A stretch of 64,000 nucleotides of DNA, from the NCBI RefSeq assembly GCF_024129435.1, contig NZ_JAMXXN010000014.1, positions 1-64,000 of the forward strand. Direction: 5' to 3'. Position numbers and translations under genes: made by a program. The notes beneath the pieces were generated by a model. It was not told the DNA's origin. It searched no databases and was given only the letters and a program-made list of their open reading frames with translations. How positions within the stretch are numbered: the first letter of the stretch is position 1; the number at the start of each line of letters is the position of its first letter. This document shows, in pieces, positions 16,599 through 26,538 of this stretch. Source of the DNA: Acinetobacter lwoffii. GTDB lineage: Bacteria; Pseudomonadota; Gammaproteobacteria; Pseudomonadales; Moraxellaceae.

Positions 16599-17810
16599 AT
16601 GTTAAATGCATATATTTATGATGGTTTACGTTCACCAATCGGTCGCCATGCAGGAAGTCTGGCAAGCGTACGTCCAGATGATCTGGCAGCTACAGTCATT
16701 AAAAACCTGCTGAAAAAAACCGGTATCCCGGCAGCAGATGTAGAAGATGTAATCTTTGGTAGCACCAATCAGGCCGGTGAAGACAGCCGTAATGTGGCAC
16801 GTTTTGCAGCGTTGTTAGCGGGTATGCCGGTAACAGTTCCAGGTCAGACGGTAAACCGTTTATGTGCATCAGGTCTCGGTGCTGTGATTGATTCGGCACG
16901 TGCCATTACTGCAGGTGAAGGCGAGTTGTACATTGCCGGTGGCGTAGAAAGCATGACCCGCGCACCTTTTGTGATGGGCAAAGCAGAAAGCGCGTATTCA
17001 CGTGATGCCAAAATTTATGACACCACAATTGGTACCCGTTTCCCGAACCGTAAATTTACGGATCAGTTTGGCGCGCACAGTATGCCTGAAACAGGTGATA
17101 ATGTGGCTGAAGAGTTCGGTATTAGCCGTGAACAGGCTGACACCTTTGCCGCTGCATCACAGGCAAAATATCAGGCAGCGAAAGAGGCAGGTTTCTTTGA
17201 AGGTGAAATTACCCCGATTGAAGTTTCTCAAGGACGCAAATTACCACCTAAACAAATTACTGAGGATGAGCATCCACGTGCATCTTCAACATTTGAAGCT
17301 TTATCCAAGTTAAAACCGCTATTTGAAGGTGGTGTAGTAACAGCGGGTAATGCATCAGGAATCAATGACGGCGCTGCAGCACTGATTATCGGCAGTGAAA
17401 AAGTTCAGGAACAGTATGGCTTAAAACCTTTGGCTCGTATCCTGTCTTCTGCAGCCGCTGGCATTGAGCCACGCATCATGGGTGCAGGCCCAATTGAAGC
17501 GATTAAAAAGGCAGTACAACGTGCTGGTTTGACGCTAGACGATATGGATATCATCGAGATTAATGAAGCCTTTGCCAGTCAGGTATTATCTTGCCTGAAA
17601 GGTCTGGATGTCGCTTTGGATGATCCGCGTGTCAATCCAAATGGTGGTGCGATTGCCATTGGTCATCCACTGGGCTGTTCGGGTGCGCGTTTGGCTTTAA
17701 CCGTTGCACGTCAGTTACAGCGTACCGGTAAAAAATATGCCGTGATTAGTCTGTGTATCGGTCTGGGTCAAGGCTTGGCGATGGTGATTGAAAACCCTGA
17801 AGCTGCATAA
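16599..17810 (+). CDS. dcaF: 3-oxoadipyl-CoA thiolase-like acyltransferase (DcaF)
   Basis: 403 residues, full length for PcaF/DcaF-type thiolases. Active-site Cys89 in VNRLCASGLGAV, the His segment GGAIAIGHPLGCSGARL near 350, and the second Cys in SLCIGLGQG near 388. It cleaves a 3-oxoacyl-CoA (3-oxoadipyl-CoA or longer homologues) with CoA to acetyl-CoA and a shortened dicarboxylyl-CoA. Last gene of dcaEHF; hairpins follow. PcaF of the protocatechuate branch is close in sequence, but no pca genes are near. Confidence 0.88.
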   Translation: MLNAYIYDGLRSPIGRHAGSLASVRPDDLAATVIKNLLKKTGIPAADVEDVIFGSTNQAGEDSRNVARFAALLAGMPVTVPGQTVNRLCASGLGAVIDSARAITAGEGELYIAGGVESMTRAPFVMGKAESAYSRDAKIYDTTIGTRFPNRKFTDQFGAHSMPETGDNVAEEFGISREQADTFAAASQAKYQAAKEAGFFEGEITPIEVSQGRKLPPKQITEDEHPRASSTFEALSKLKPLFEGGVVTAGNASGINDGAAALIIGSEKVQEQYGLKPLARILSSAAAGIEPRIMGAGPIEAIKKAVQRAGLTLDDMDIIEINEAFASQVLSCLKGLDVALDDPRVNPNGGAIAIGHPLGCSGARLALTVARQLQRTGKKYAVISLCIGLGQGLAMVIENPEAA

Positions 17811-17828
17811 CAGTTTAGTCATAGTCTT

Positions 17829-17859
17829 AATGCCATGTATCTATGATATGCATGGCATT
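17829..17859 (+). terminator. Hairpin after dcaF
   Basis: Perfect 9-bp arms AATGCCATG (17829-17837) and CATGGCATT (17851-17859), followed by CTTTATTGGGATTTTTCTTTC. It probably ends the dcaEHF transcript. Confidence 0.7.
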
Positions 17860-17888
17860 CTTTATTGGGATTTTTCTTTCAAAATAAA

Positions 17889-17910
17889 AATCCCTGCACA
17901 TGCAGGGATT
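17889..17910 (-). terminator. Terminator of the thioesterase gene
   Basis: Perfect 10-bp arms AATCCCTGCA and TGCAGGGATT with a 2-nt centre. On the reverse strand it is followed by TTTTATTTTG, fitting the leftward gene ending at 17931. Confidence 0.8.
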
Positions 17911-17930
17911 GATTACATCACTGTAATGAT

Positions 17931-18368
17931 TTACTTACGGGCAGTGACTAATAAAGTCGCTGAACCAAAAGCATAAACTTTACCTTCTTTATCGATAATT
18001 CGGCCTTCTGAGGTCAGTACATTACGCCCGATCCGGATGACTTCACCAATAGCTGTATAGGTTTCGCCGCTTTTCATCGCTTTCAGCATTTTTACATTCA
18101 GGTCAATGGTCGAGAAACTGACACCTGCATCTACTGTCGTATGCACGGCAGCGCCAGTGGCACTATCTAGAACCGTTGCACAAAAGCCGCCATGAATACC
18201 ACCCTGTAAATTATAATGGCGCTGATCAGGACGCACCTCATATTCCACATAGTTTTCGCGCACCAAGGTCAGACGCATGGGAATAATTTCACTCATGGCT
18301 GAGCTGGGGATTTCCCCATTTTTAATTGCGGTAAGATATTCAAGTCCGTTTAATTGTGATGTGGGCAT
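17931..18368 (-). CDS. PaaI-type hot-dog thioesterase
   Basis: 145 residues from the ATG at 18368, 5 bp after AAGGAG. A single hot-dog domain with the family hallmark GGIHGGFCATVLDSATGAAVHT near 55-76 (the Asp is the usual catalytic acid) followed by FSTIDLNVKMLKA. Such enzymes hydrolyse acyl- or aryl-CoA esters and often rescue CoA trapped in dead-end intermediates. It is divergent from the aldolase operon and shares dyad copy 7 with it. A thioesterase-like product is also part of some described dca clusters; equivalence is not certain. Confidence 0.82.
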   Translation of the reverse strand: MPTSQLNGLEYLTAIKNGEIPSSAMSEIIPMRLTLVRENYVEYEVRPDQRHYNLQGGIHGGFCATVLDSATGAAVHTTVDAGVSFSTIDLNVKMLKAMKSGETYTAIGEVIRIGRNVLTSEGRIIDKEGKVYAFGSATLLVTARK

Positions 18369-18390
18369 ATCCACTCCTTGTAATGATTTA

Positions 18391-18405
18391 TTTCGCTTTA
18401 TGAAA
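18391..18405. promoter_or_regulatory. Dyad operator copy 7, divergent region
   Basis: TTTCGCTTTATGAAA, symmetrical apart from the centre, 22 bp before the thioesterase start and 73 bp before the aldolase-type gene, so it can control both. Confidence 0.6.
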
Positions 18406-18478
18406 TAATATTCTGTTTTCCTGAAATTATGATATAACAGATAATGATCGAAATGCTATATTTTTCCAGGATGGAACG

Positions 18479-19234
18479 ATGACAATAAAAAATCTCGTCA
18501 CAGATGCTGAATGGCAGGCACGTTGTGAACTCGCAGCGCTTTATCGCATTATCGCGCATTACCGGATGACGGACCTGATCGATACTCACATCAGTTTAAG
18601 AGTTCCCGATCAACCTGACTGTTTTCTGATTAATCAGTATGGTGTCGCTTTTGAAAAAATGTGTGCTTCAACGCTGGTGAAGATTAATCATGAAGGGCAG
18701 GTTGTAGAAAGCTATGAACAGGACAAGCCGGTGAATATGGCGGGCTTCGTCATCCACTCTGCAATTCATGAAGCACATGCTCATCTGAACTGTGTCATTC
18801 ATACGCATACCGCAGACGGCATAGCAGTGTCTGCACAGAAACACGGACTTCTTCCCATTTCCCAGCATGCGCTGAAATTTTATCAGCAGGTGGCCTATCA
18901 CGAATATGAAGGCGTGGCACTCTCAACAGATGAGCAGGAACGCCTGATTCAGGACCTAGGCGGCCATCGCGCCATGATTTTACGCAATCACGGACTTTTA
19001 ACAGCTGGCGAAACCATTGCACGGGCCTTTCATGAAATCTATTTCCTTGAGCGTGCCTGTCAGGCACAGGTGAAAGCCTTAAGTGGCGGTACCGAACTGC
19101 ATTATCCAGCAGAAGAAGTCCGAATTAAAACCGCCAAGCAGTTCGCCAGTCCTTTGGTTGAACCGATTTTACAGCATGCCTGGCAGGCTGCGTTATCCTT
19201 GATTGAGCATCAATATACGGAGTATGCATCATGA
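18479..19234 (+). CDS. Class II aldolase/adducin-family protein
   Basis: 251 residues with AGGATGGA before the ATG. The class II aldolase fold shows HTHTADGIAVSAQKHGLLPIS near 106, supplying metal-ligand His residues, and LRNHGLLTAGETIARAFHEIYFLE near 163-186. Members act on phosphorylated sugars, or are decarboxylase- or hydrolase-like; many have no known reaction. Its stop overlaps the start of the 2-hydroxyacid dehydrogenase (ATGA), so the pair is coupled. The function in an acyl-CoA context is unknown; it may cleave a hydroxy-acid fragment handled by the next enzyme. Confidence 0.8.
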   Translation: MTIKNLVTDAEWQARCELAALYRIIAHYRMTDLIDTHISLRVPDQPDCFLINQYGVAFEKMCASTLVKINHEGQVVESYEQDKPVNMAGFVIHSAIHEAHAHLNCVIHTHTADGIAVSAQKHGLLPISQHALKFYQQVAYHEYEGVALSTDEQERLIQDLGGHRAMILRNHGLLTAGETIARAFHEIYFLERACQAQVKALSGGTELHYPAEEVRIKTAKQFASPLVEPILQHAWQAALSLIEHQYTEYAS

Positions 19235-20154
19235 TTGTGATATCCAGTACTGTGCCAAATATTGAAGCAATTCTGGTGAAGTCTTTTCAGAAATATGCGC
19301 CTGCTGGCAGTTTCTGTACAGTGGACAGCCCGGAAGCTGATCAGGCAACGACAGTTGCTGCCTGGTTTCCAGATCTGGAAAAACTCCAAAAACTTCCAGA
19401 ACTTGGCCTGATTCATTCCATTGCTGCCGGGGTCGAGCATTTAAACTTAAATGCTGTACGCTCAGATCAAGCCGTTTGCCGGGTACTGGATCCACATCAT
19501 CAAAAAGGCATGTTTGATTATCTGCTCTGGGGCGTGCTGTATTTCCAGCGTTATTTTGACCGCATGATCCAGCAGCAAAAGCAGCAGCTATGGAAACAGT
19601 ATCGTCAAAGTTATAGCCATCATATCCAGATCGGGATTATGGGCCTTGGCCATATGGGTGGTTATGTGGCAAAACGTTTTGCCGACATGGGCTATCAGGT
19701 GTCTGGGTGGTCCAATTCCCCAAAAGAGATTGCTCAGGTCAAAAGCTATGTGGGATCAGAACAACTTTCCGAGTTTTTGGCCCACAGCCAGATCCTGATT
19801 AATCTGCTACCACTTACTGAAGAGAATACCGGCATTCTTTCTGCTGAATTATTTCAGCAGTTACCTGAACAGGCGGCATTAATTCATGTCGGGCGAGGCC
19901 AGCATTTAATCGAGCAGGATCTACTCAATGCACTGGATTCCGGCCACTTACGTGGTGCAATCCTTGATGTATTTGAAGAAGAGCCTTTAACTCAGGATCA
20001 TCCATTCTGGCAGCATGAAAAGATCGTAGTTACGCCACATGTCGCCTCACATGCACCCATGTCTGTGGTAGTGGAACAGATTCTGGAAAATGACCGACGC
20101 TTAAATCTCGGGCTGGATTTGTGCCATCAGGTAGATGTCAATAAAGGCTATTAA
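19231..20154 (+). CDS. D-isomer-specific 2-hydroxyacid dehydrogenase, GhrA-like
   Basis: 307 residues, overlapping the aldolase stop by 4 nt. NAD(P) motif GIMGLGHMGGYVAKRFADMG near 133-152. The catalytic set of the family is present: Arg in HVGRGQHL, Glu in DVFEEEPL and His in TPHVASH. GhrA-type enzymes reduce glyoxylate, hydroxypyruvate or other 2-oxoacids. Coupling with a class II aldolase hints at a shared C2-C3 fragment, but the substrate is not determined from sequence. Confidence 0.85.
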   Translation: MIVISSTVPNIEAILVKSFQKYAPAGSFCTVDSPEADQATTVAAWFPDLEKLQKLPELGLIHSIAAGVEHLNLNAVRSDQAVCRVLDPHHQKGMFDYLLWGVLYFQRYFDRMIQQQKQQLWKQYRQSYSHHIQIGIMGLGHMGGYVAKRFADMGYQVSGWSNSPKEIAQVKSYVGSEQLSEFLAHSQILINLLPLTEENTGILSAELFQQLPEQAALIHVGRGQHLIEQDLLNALDSGHLRGAILDVFEEEPLTQDHPFWQHEKIVVTPHVASHAPMSVVVEQILENDRRLNLGLDLCHQVDVNKGY

Positions 20155-20191
20155 TTGTAGGGATACAGGCAAAAAAATAAGGAAATTGATG

Positions 20192-21972
<1,781 letters not shown>

Positions 21973-21998
21973 TCAACTTTAGTGAAGTGGCTGAATAG

Positions 21999-22028
21999 AA
22001 AAGCCATTCCACCATGAATGGCTTTTTT
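21999..22028 (+). terminator. Terminator after the aldolase-NMO operon
   Basis: AAAAGCCATTC paired with GAATGGCTTTTTT around a short loop (CACCAT region), ending in a T-run. Rho-independent. Confidence 0.85.
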
Positions 22029-22120
22029 CATCCTGTATATTTTTTATTTTTAAATGGGAAATTTCATTGAATGACTAGATTTTATTCTTTAAATTATATT
22101 ATAGTGGATTTAAAACATAA

Positions 22121-22135
22121 TTTCGTATTATGAAA
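22121..22135. promoter_or_regulatory. Dyad operator copy 8, before acyl-CoA dehydrogenase
   Basis: TTTCGTATTATGAAA, a good dyad 47 bp upstream of the 600-residue acyl-CoA dehydrogenase start. Confidence 0.62.
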
Positions 22136-22182
22136 TTAATTGTCATAAATATACAAATTAGAACTCATACAAGGGAATTACG

Positions 22183-23985
22183 ATGAGAAATTATATTGCG
22201 CCATTAAAAGACATGAAGTTTGTCCTGAAAGACCTGTTAAACGTTGAACAGAAATATCAGGGCTATGCAAAATTCGCAGACAAGGTTTCTATGGATATTA
22301 TGGAGCAATATCTGGAAGTCGCTGCGGACTTTTGCCAAAACGAACTTCTACCGATTAATGCGACAGGCGACCAGCAGGGTTGCCGTTTGCAGGATGGCGT
22401 CGTAACTACCCCGGATGGGTTTAAAGCAGCTTATGACAAATATGTAGAACTCGGCTTTACCTCATTAACTGGTGACGAAGCATATGGCGGTCAGGGCTTC
22501 CCGACCTTATACCGTATTGCCATTTCTGAAATTATTACCGCAACGAACTGGTCTTGGGGCATGTACCCAGGCCTGTCCCATGGTGCCATGCGTACTTTAG
22601 AGCACCACGGTAGCGATGAACAGAAACAGAAGTTTCTGGTACCTTTAATTGCAGGCCGCTGGACTGGAACCATGTGCTTGACTGAATCTCATGCCGGTTC
22701 TGACCTAGGTTTAATCCGTACCAAAGCAGTGCCAAATGAAGACGGCAGCTATAGCATCAGTGGCGAGAAAATCTTTATCTCAGCCGGTGAACATGGTCTG
22801 GCTGAAAATATCGTGCATATCGTATTGGCACGTTTGCCAGATGCACCTGCGGGAACCAAAGGTATTTCGCTGTTTATTGTGCCGAAATACAATCTGGATG
22901 AAGCTGGTAATGTGGCTTCCCGTAATGGCGTGGTATGTAGCGCTCTTGAACACAAGATGGGCATTCACGGTAACGCGACCTGTGTGCTGAATTTTGATAA
23001 TGCCAAAGGTTTCCTGATTGGGCCTGAAAATCGCGGCCTAAACTGCATGTTTACCTTTATGAACTCGGCACGTATCGGTACAGCCATTCAAGGCTTGGCA
23101 GCAGCAGAGTCTTCTTACCAGGGGGCATTGGCTTATGCCCAAGACCGTCTGGCGATGCGTTCACTTGAAGGTGCGAAAGCGCCAGGCCAACCTGCAGATC
23201 CGATTATCGTGCATTCGGCAGTACGTAACATGCTGCTGACTCAAAAGGTGTTTGCAGAAGGTTCACGTGCACTTGCATATTATCTGGCGACCTATGCCGA
23301 TATCGCTGAAGCCACTGACAGCCCGGAAGAAAAGAAAGCAGCTGAAGACCGTCTAGCATTATTAACCCCTATTGCCAAAGCATTAATGACCGAAACCGGC
23401 ATAGAAGCGGCTAAACATGGTATGCAGATTTTCGGTGGTCACGGTTATATTGCTGAACATGGCATGGAACAGATTGCCCGTGATGCACGTATTGCCAGCC
23501 TCTATGAAGGAACTACTGAAATTCAGTCCATTGACTTGCTGGCGCGTAAAGTGCTGGGCTCAAAATTGGGTTTGCTGACCGCATTAACCGATGAAATTCA
23601 GGGCTTTGTAAAAGAGCATCAGCAACATGTCCAGTTCAGCCAGCAAGTTGCACAAGTCAGCCAGTTGACTGAACAATGGCTGAAATTAACCAGAACCATT
23701 CAGGAGCAGGCTCAACAGTCTGCCAATGAAATTGGGGCAGCATCAGTTGACTACCTATATTTCTCTGGTTATGTCGTGTCCGCTTATTTGTGGCTGAAAA
23801 TGGCAATTACTGCGCAGCAGAAAATTGAAGAAGGCAATACTGATCCGTTCTATGCAGCCAAGATCAAAACTGCACAATTCTTCTTTGCGCGTATTTTGCC
23901 AAGAACTTCAACCCACTTTGCCAATATTCAGGCGGGCGGTGAAAGCCTGTTTTTACTTGAACCTGAAGAGTTCAAATTCGATTAA
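22183..23985 (+). CDS. Acyl-CoA dehydrogenase, long (600-residue) form
   Basis: 600 residues with AAGGGA upstream. The acyl-CoA dehydrogenase core runs from about 50 to 460: GGQGFPTLYRIAISEI, MCLTESHAGSDLGLIRTKA near 166, IFGGHGYIAEHGMEQIARDA, and SLYEGTTEIQSIDLLARK carrying the catalytic Glu. An additional C-terminal domain of roughly 130 residues marks the bacterial AcdA/DmdC-like subgroup. It would desaturate an acyl-CoA, donating to ETF; DmdC acts on 3-methylthiopropionyl-CoA and other members on fatty or phenylalkanoyl-CoAs. Preceded by dyad copy 8 and ended by a terminator, so it is a single-gene unit. Confidence 0.87.
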   Translation: MRNYIAPLKDMKFVLKDLLNVEQKYQGYAKFADKVSMDIMEQYLEVAADFCQNELLPINATGDQQGCRLQDGVVTTPDGFKAAYDKYVELGFTSLTGDEAYGGQGFPTLYRIAISEIITATNWSWGMYPGLSHGAMRTLEHHGSDEQKQKFLVPLIAGRWTGTMCLTESHAGSDLGLIRTKAVPNEDGSYSISGEKIFISAGEHGLAENIVHIVLARLPDAPAGTKGISLFIVPKYNLDEAGNVASRNGVVCSALEHKMGIHGNATCVLNFDNAKGFLIGPENRGLNCMFTFMNSARIGTAIQGLAAAESSYQGALAYAQDRLAMRSLEGAKAPGQPADPIIVHSAVRNMLLTQKVFAEGSRALAYYLATYADIAEATDSPEEKKAAEDRLALLTPIAKALMTETGIEAAKHGMQIFGGHGYIAEHGMEQIARDARIASLYEGTTEIQSIDLLARKVLGSKLGLLTALTDEIQGFVKEHQQHVQFSQQVAQVSQLTEQWLKLTRTIQEQAQQSANEIGAASVDYLYFSGYVVSAYLWLKMAITAQQKIEEGNTDPFYAAKIKTAQFFFARILPRTSTHFANIQAGGESLFLLEPEEFKFD

Positions 23986-23992
23986 ACCTTTT

Positions 23993-24024
23993 GACCCACG
24001 ATACTCGTGTCGTGGGTCTTTTTT
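23993..24024 (+). terminator. Terminator after long acyl-CoA dehydrogenase
   Basis: GACCCACGA (23993-24001) and TCGTGGGTC (24010-24018) followed by TTTTTT. A strong Rho-independent terminator. Confidence 0.88.
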
Positions 24025-24113
24025 AATAATTTTTGCATCCTCACCCAATTCAAATATTGAGATTTATTCTCGGATATTGAATAAACCATAAAACAACAAG
24101 ATCAGGAGTCTAT

Positions 24114-24953
24114 ATGGATTTAGACATGATTACTCGACAGTGTCCTTATGCTGATCTGCAACTTACTTTTCATGAAGTCGGACAGCGTTCTGCATTTCCC
24201 ACTATTATTCTGATTCATGGCACCGGTGGAAATACCGACAAGCATTTCAGCTATATTTTTCCGATGCTGGGTATTCATCAGCGGGTTTTATCCATTGATT
24301 TGCATACCCCCGATAAAGCTGATCTAAAGGTGACCGATTTTAGCCAGCAGGTTGAAGCACTGATTCAGCATGCGGTTGCAGAAGATGAAATCATTACAGT
24401 GGTCGGCTATTCACTCGGTGCCGTGATTGCTGCACAAGTAGCAGCCAGTTTAAAACAGCGCGTAGCGCGTTTGATCCTGTTAGCCGGTTGGGCCAAAACC
24501 AGCTCGGTGCAACAACTACGTACTGTCATTTGGCAGCAATTATTTACTGAACAATCTGCGGCCTTGCCTCATTTTGTCAATTATTGCCTGTATAGCGATG
24601 ATTATCTGTCTGCACGAAGCGAACAGCAGGTGTTGGATCTGGCACGCTTTGTCAAACCTTCCCAAGATGCAGCCAAACAGCGTGAACTGAATTATCGCAT
24701 TGATATTACATCGATCTTGCCTGAGATTCGTGCAGAGACGTTGATTGTGGCTTGCCGTGAAGACCGCATGGTGCCTGTAGCGCAAGCTAAACTGCTGTTT
24801 GCTTCAATTTCGAACAGTCGCTATATCGAAATTTCTTCAGGACATGCGCTCTATGTCGAAGCGCCAGCCGAAGTGGTGCAACTGGTAAACCAGTTTAGCC
24901 AGCATCCAGAACAATATCCGGTGAATCAAAAAATCCAGCCTTATATGCCTTAA
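24114..24953 (+). CDS. Alpha/beta hydrolase
   Basis: 279 residues, AGGAG before the ATG, no signal peptide. Catalytic triad visible: nucleophile Ser in VVGYSLGAVIAAQVAASL (near 101-118), Asp in CREDRMVPV (near 225) and His in SSGHALYVEAP (near 248); the oxyanion segment is LIHGTGGN. Cytoplasmic esterase or lactonase type. It starts a unit with a Baeyer-Villiger-type monooxygenase (12 bp downstream) and an acyl-CoA ligase. That order suggests hydrolysis of the ester or lactone the oxygenase makes, followed by CoA activation of the acid. The substrate is unknown. Confidence 0.83.
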   Translation: MDLDMITRQCPYADLQLTFHEVGQRSAFPTIILIHGTGGNTDKHFSYIFPMLGIHQRVLSIDLHTPDKADLKVTDFSQQVEALIQHAVAEDEIITVVGYSLGAVIAAQVAASLKQRVARLILLAGWAKTSSVQQLRTVIWQQLFTEQSAALPHFVNYCLYSDDYLSARSEQQVLDLARFVKPSQDAAKQRELNYRIDITSILPEIRAETLIVACREDRMVPVAQAKLLFASISNSRYIEISSGHALYVEAPAEVVQLVNQFSQHPEQYPVNQKIQPYMP

Positions 24954-24965
24954 AGGAGATAAATA

Positions 24966-26462
24966 ATGCAAGCTAAAGGACAGCGCAGCAAGATTCTAAT
25001 TGTAGGCAGCGGTTTTGGTGGTTTGGGAATGGCAATCCGCCTTAAACAGCAGGGCATCCACGATTTTAAAATCATTGAACGTGCAGCAGAAGTGGGCGGT
25101 ACTTGGCGTGACAATACCTATCCCGGAGTCGCCTGTGATGTACCGTCCCATTTATATTCTTTCTCTTTTATTAAAAATCCGGACTGGTCTCGGGTCTTTC
25201 CGCAAGGGGCAGAAATTCAGCGCTATTTAATTCAATGCTGTGATCAGGAAAATATCCGGCCACATATCGATTTTCATACCCAACTGGAAAAAGCCAGCTG
25301 GAATACAACAGAACGCATCTGGGAAATTCACACCTCTAAAGGTCTGTATCAGGCTGAGATTTTAATTACCGCAACCGGACATCTGGCTGATGAGCATCTC
25401 CCGCAAATTCCGGGGCTGGAAGAATTTGAAGGCCAGGTGATGCATTCCGCGCGCTGGAACCACGAGCTGAATCTGGAAAATCAACATGTCGTTGTGGTGG
25501 GTTCTGGTGCTTCTGCCATCCAGCTTGTGCCGGAAATTTCCAAAACAGCCAAAAGCCTGACCGTCTTGCAACGTAGTGCGCCATATATTTTGCCCCGACC
25601 AGACCGAGCTTATTCTGAGTCAGAAAAACAGCTTTTCCGCAAAGATCCGGACAGTATGTCGGCCCTCAGACATTCCTTGTTCTGGGGCAATGAATACAAT
25701 TTTGCCCAGCGCCGTAATCTGAAAAGCCAGATTGAGCGGGTCAAGAAAAACTGCCTGCAATTCTTAAAACATCAGATTTCAGATCCTGAATTACAGCGCA
25801 AACTTACGCCGAATTATGAACCTGGTTGTAAGCGCTTATTGCTTTCTAATGATTATTATCCGACTTTTCTAAAACCAAATGTCACACTTGAAGACTCAGC
25901 ATTGGCAGAAGTTATGAAAGACGGTGTATTAAGCCAGGCTGGAAATAAATTTTCTGCAGATATCATCGTATTTGCGACAGGATTTGAAGCGGCACGTCCA
26001 CCCTATGCCGCAAAGGTGGTGGGTAAACAGGGTTTAAGCCTGGAGCAGCAATGGTCCAGCGGTATGCAGGGTTATCAGTCAACGACCGTACACAACTTTC
26101 CAAACCTGTTCATCCTGAATGGGCCAAATACAGGCAGTGGACATAATTCAGCACTTTATTTTCTGGAAACCCAGTTTGATCTGGTGCTGGATGCCTTGCA
26201 GTTTTTTGAGCAGGAACAGATTCAGGTCTTTGAAGCAGATCAAGAAGCTGAAAATAGCTATATGCAGGAGCTACAGCAGCTTTCGCAAGGTAGTGTCTGG
26301 TTATCGGAAAGCTGTAAAAGCTGGTATCTGGACCCGGTCAGTCGCAAGCTGACTTTGGTCTGGCCGGATTATGCTCATTCATTTAGGGATAAAAATCAGC
26401 ATTTTATTCGTAGCGGTTATCACTACCAGTATGTTGAATCGAGACAGCAGAAAGTGGTGTAA
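24966..26462 (+). CDS. Flavin monooxygenase, Baeyer-Villiger type
   Basis: 498 residues. Two dinucleotide-binding motifs: FAD site VGSGFGGLGMAIRLKQQG near 13-30 and NADP site VVVVGSGASAIQ near 178. Between them lies the type I BVMO-like fingerprint FEGQVMHSARW (154-164), although the residue after W is Asn rather than Pro or Asp, and GGTWRDNTYPGVACDVPSHLY is typical of the group. These enzymes insert oxygen beside a ketone to give an ester or lactone. With the hydrolase before it and the ligase after it, a ketone to ester to acid to acyl-CoA route is plausible. A sulfoxidising or N-oxidising FMO is the alternative. Confidence 0.83.
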   Translation: MQAKGQRSKILIVGSGFGGLGMAIRLKQQGIHDFKIIERAAEVGGTWRDNTYPGVACDVPSHLYSFSFIKNPDWSRVFPQGAEIQRYLIQCCDQENIRPHIDFHTQLEKASWNTTERIWEIHTSKGLYQAEILITATGHLADEHLPQIPGLEEFEGQVMHSARWNHELNLENQHVVVVGSGASAIQLVPEISKTAKSLTVLQRSAPYILPRPDRAYSESEKQLFRKDPDSMSALRHSLFWGNEYNFAQRRNLKSQIERVKKNCLQFLKHQISDPELQRKLTPNYEPGCKRLLLSNDYYPTFLKPNVTLEDSALAEVMKDGVLSQAGNKFSADIIVFATGFEAARPPYAAKVVGKQGLSLEQQWSSGMQGYQSTTVHNFPNLFILNGPNTGSGHNSALYFLETQFDLVLDALQFFEQEQIQVFEADQEAENSYMQELQQLSQGSVWLSESCKSWYLDPVSRKLTLVWPDYAHSFRDKNQHFIRSGYHYQYVESRQQKVV

Positions 26463-26538
26463 AAATATTTAATTAAAATCAAAATCTTATGGTTTAAATA
26501 ATACAAAATAATTGTAAATCCAGGACAGGAGTATAGTC

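Noticed and set aside
26485..26515. Possible tenth dyad copy before the acyl-CoA ligase (ATACAAAAT)
   Set aside because: Only the right half resembles the pattern; the left TTTCG arm is absent.
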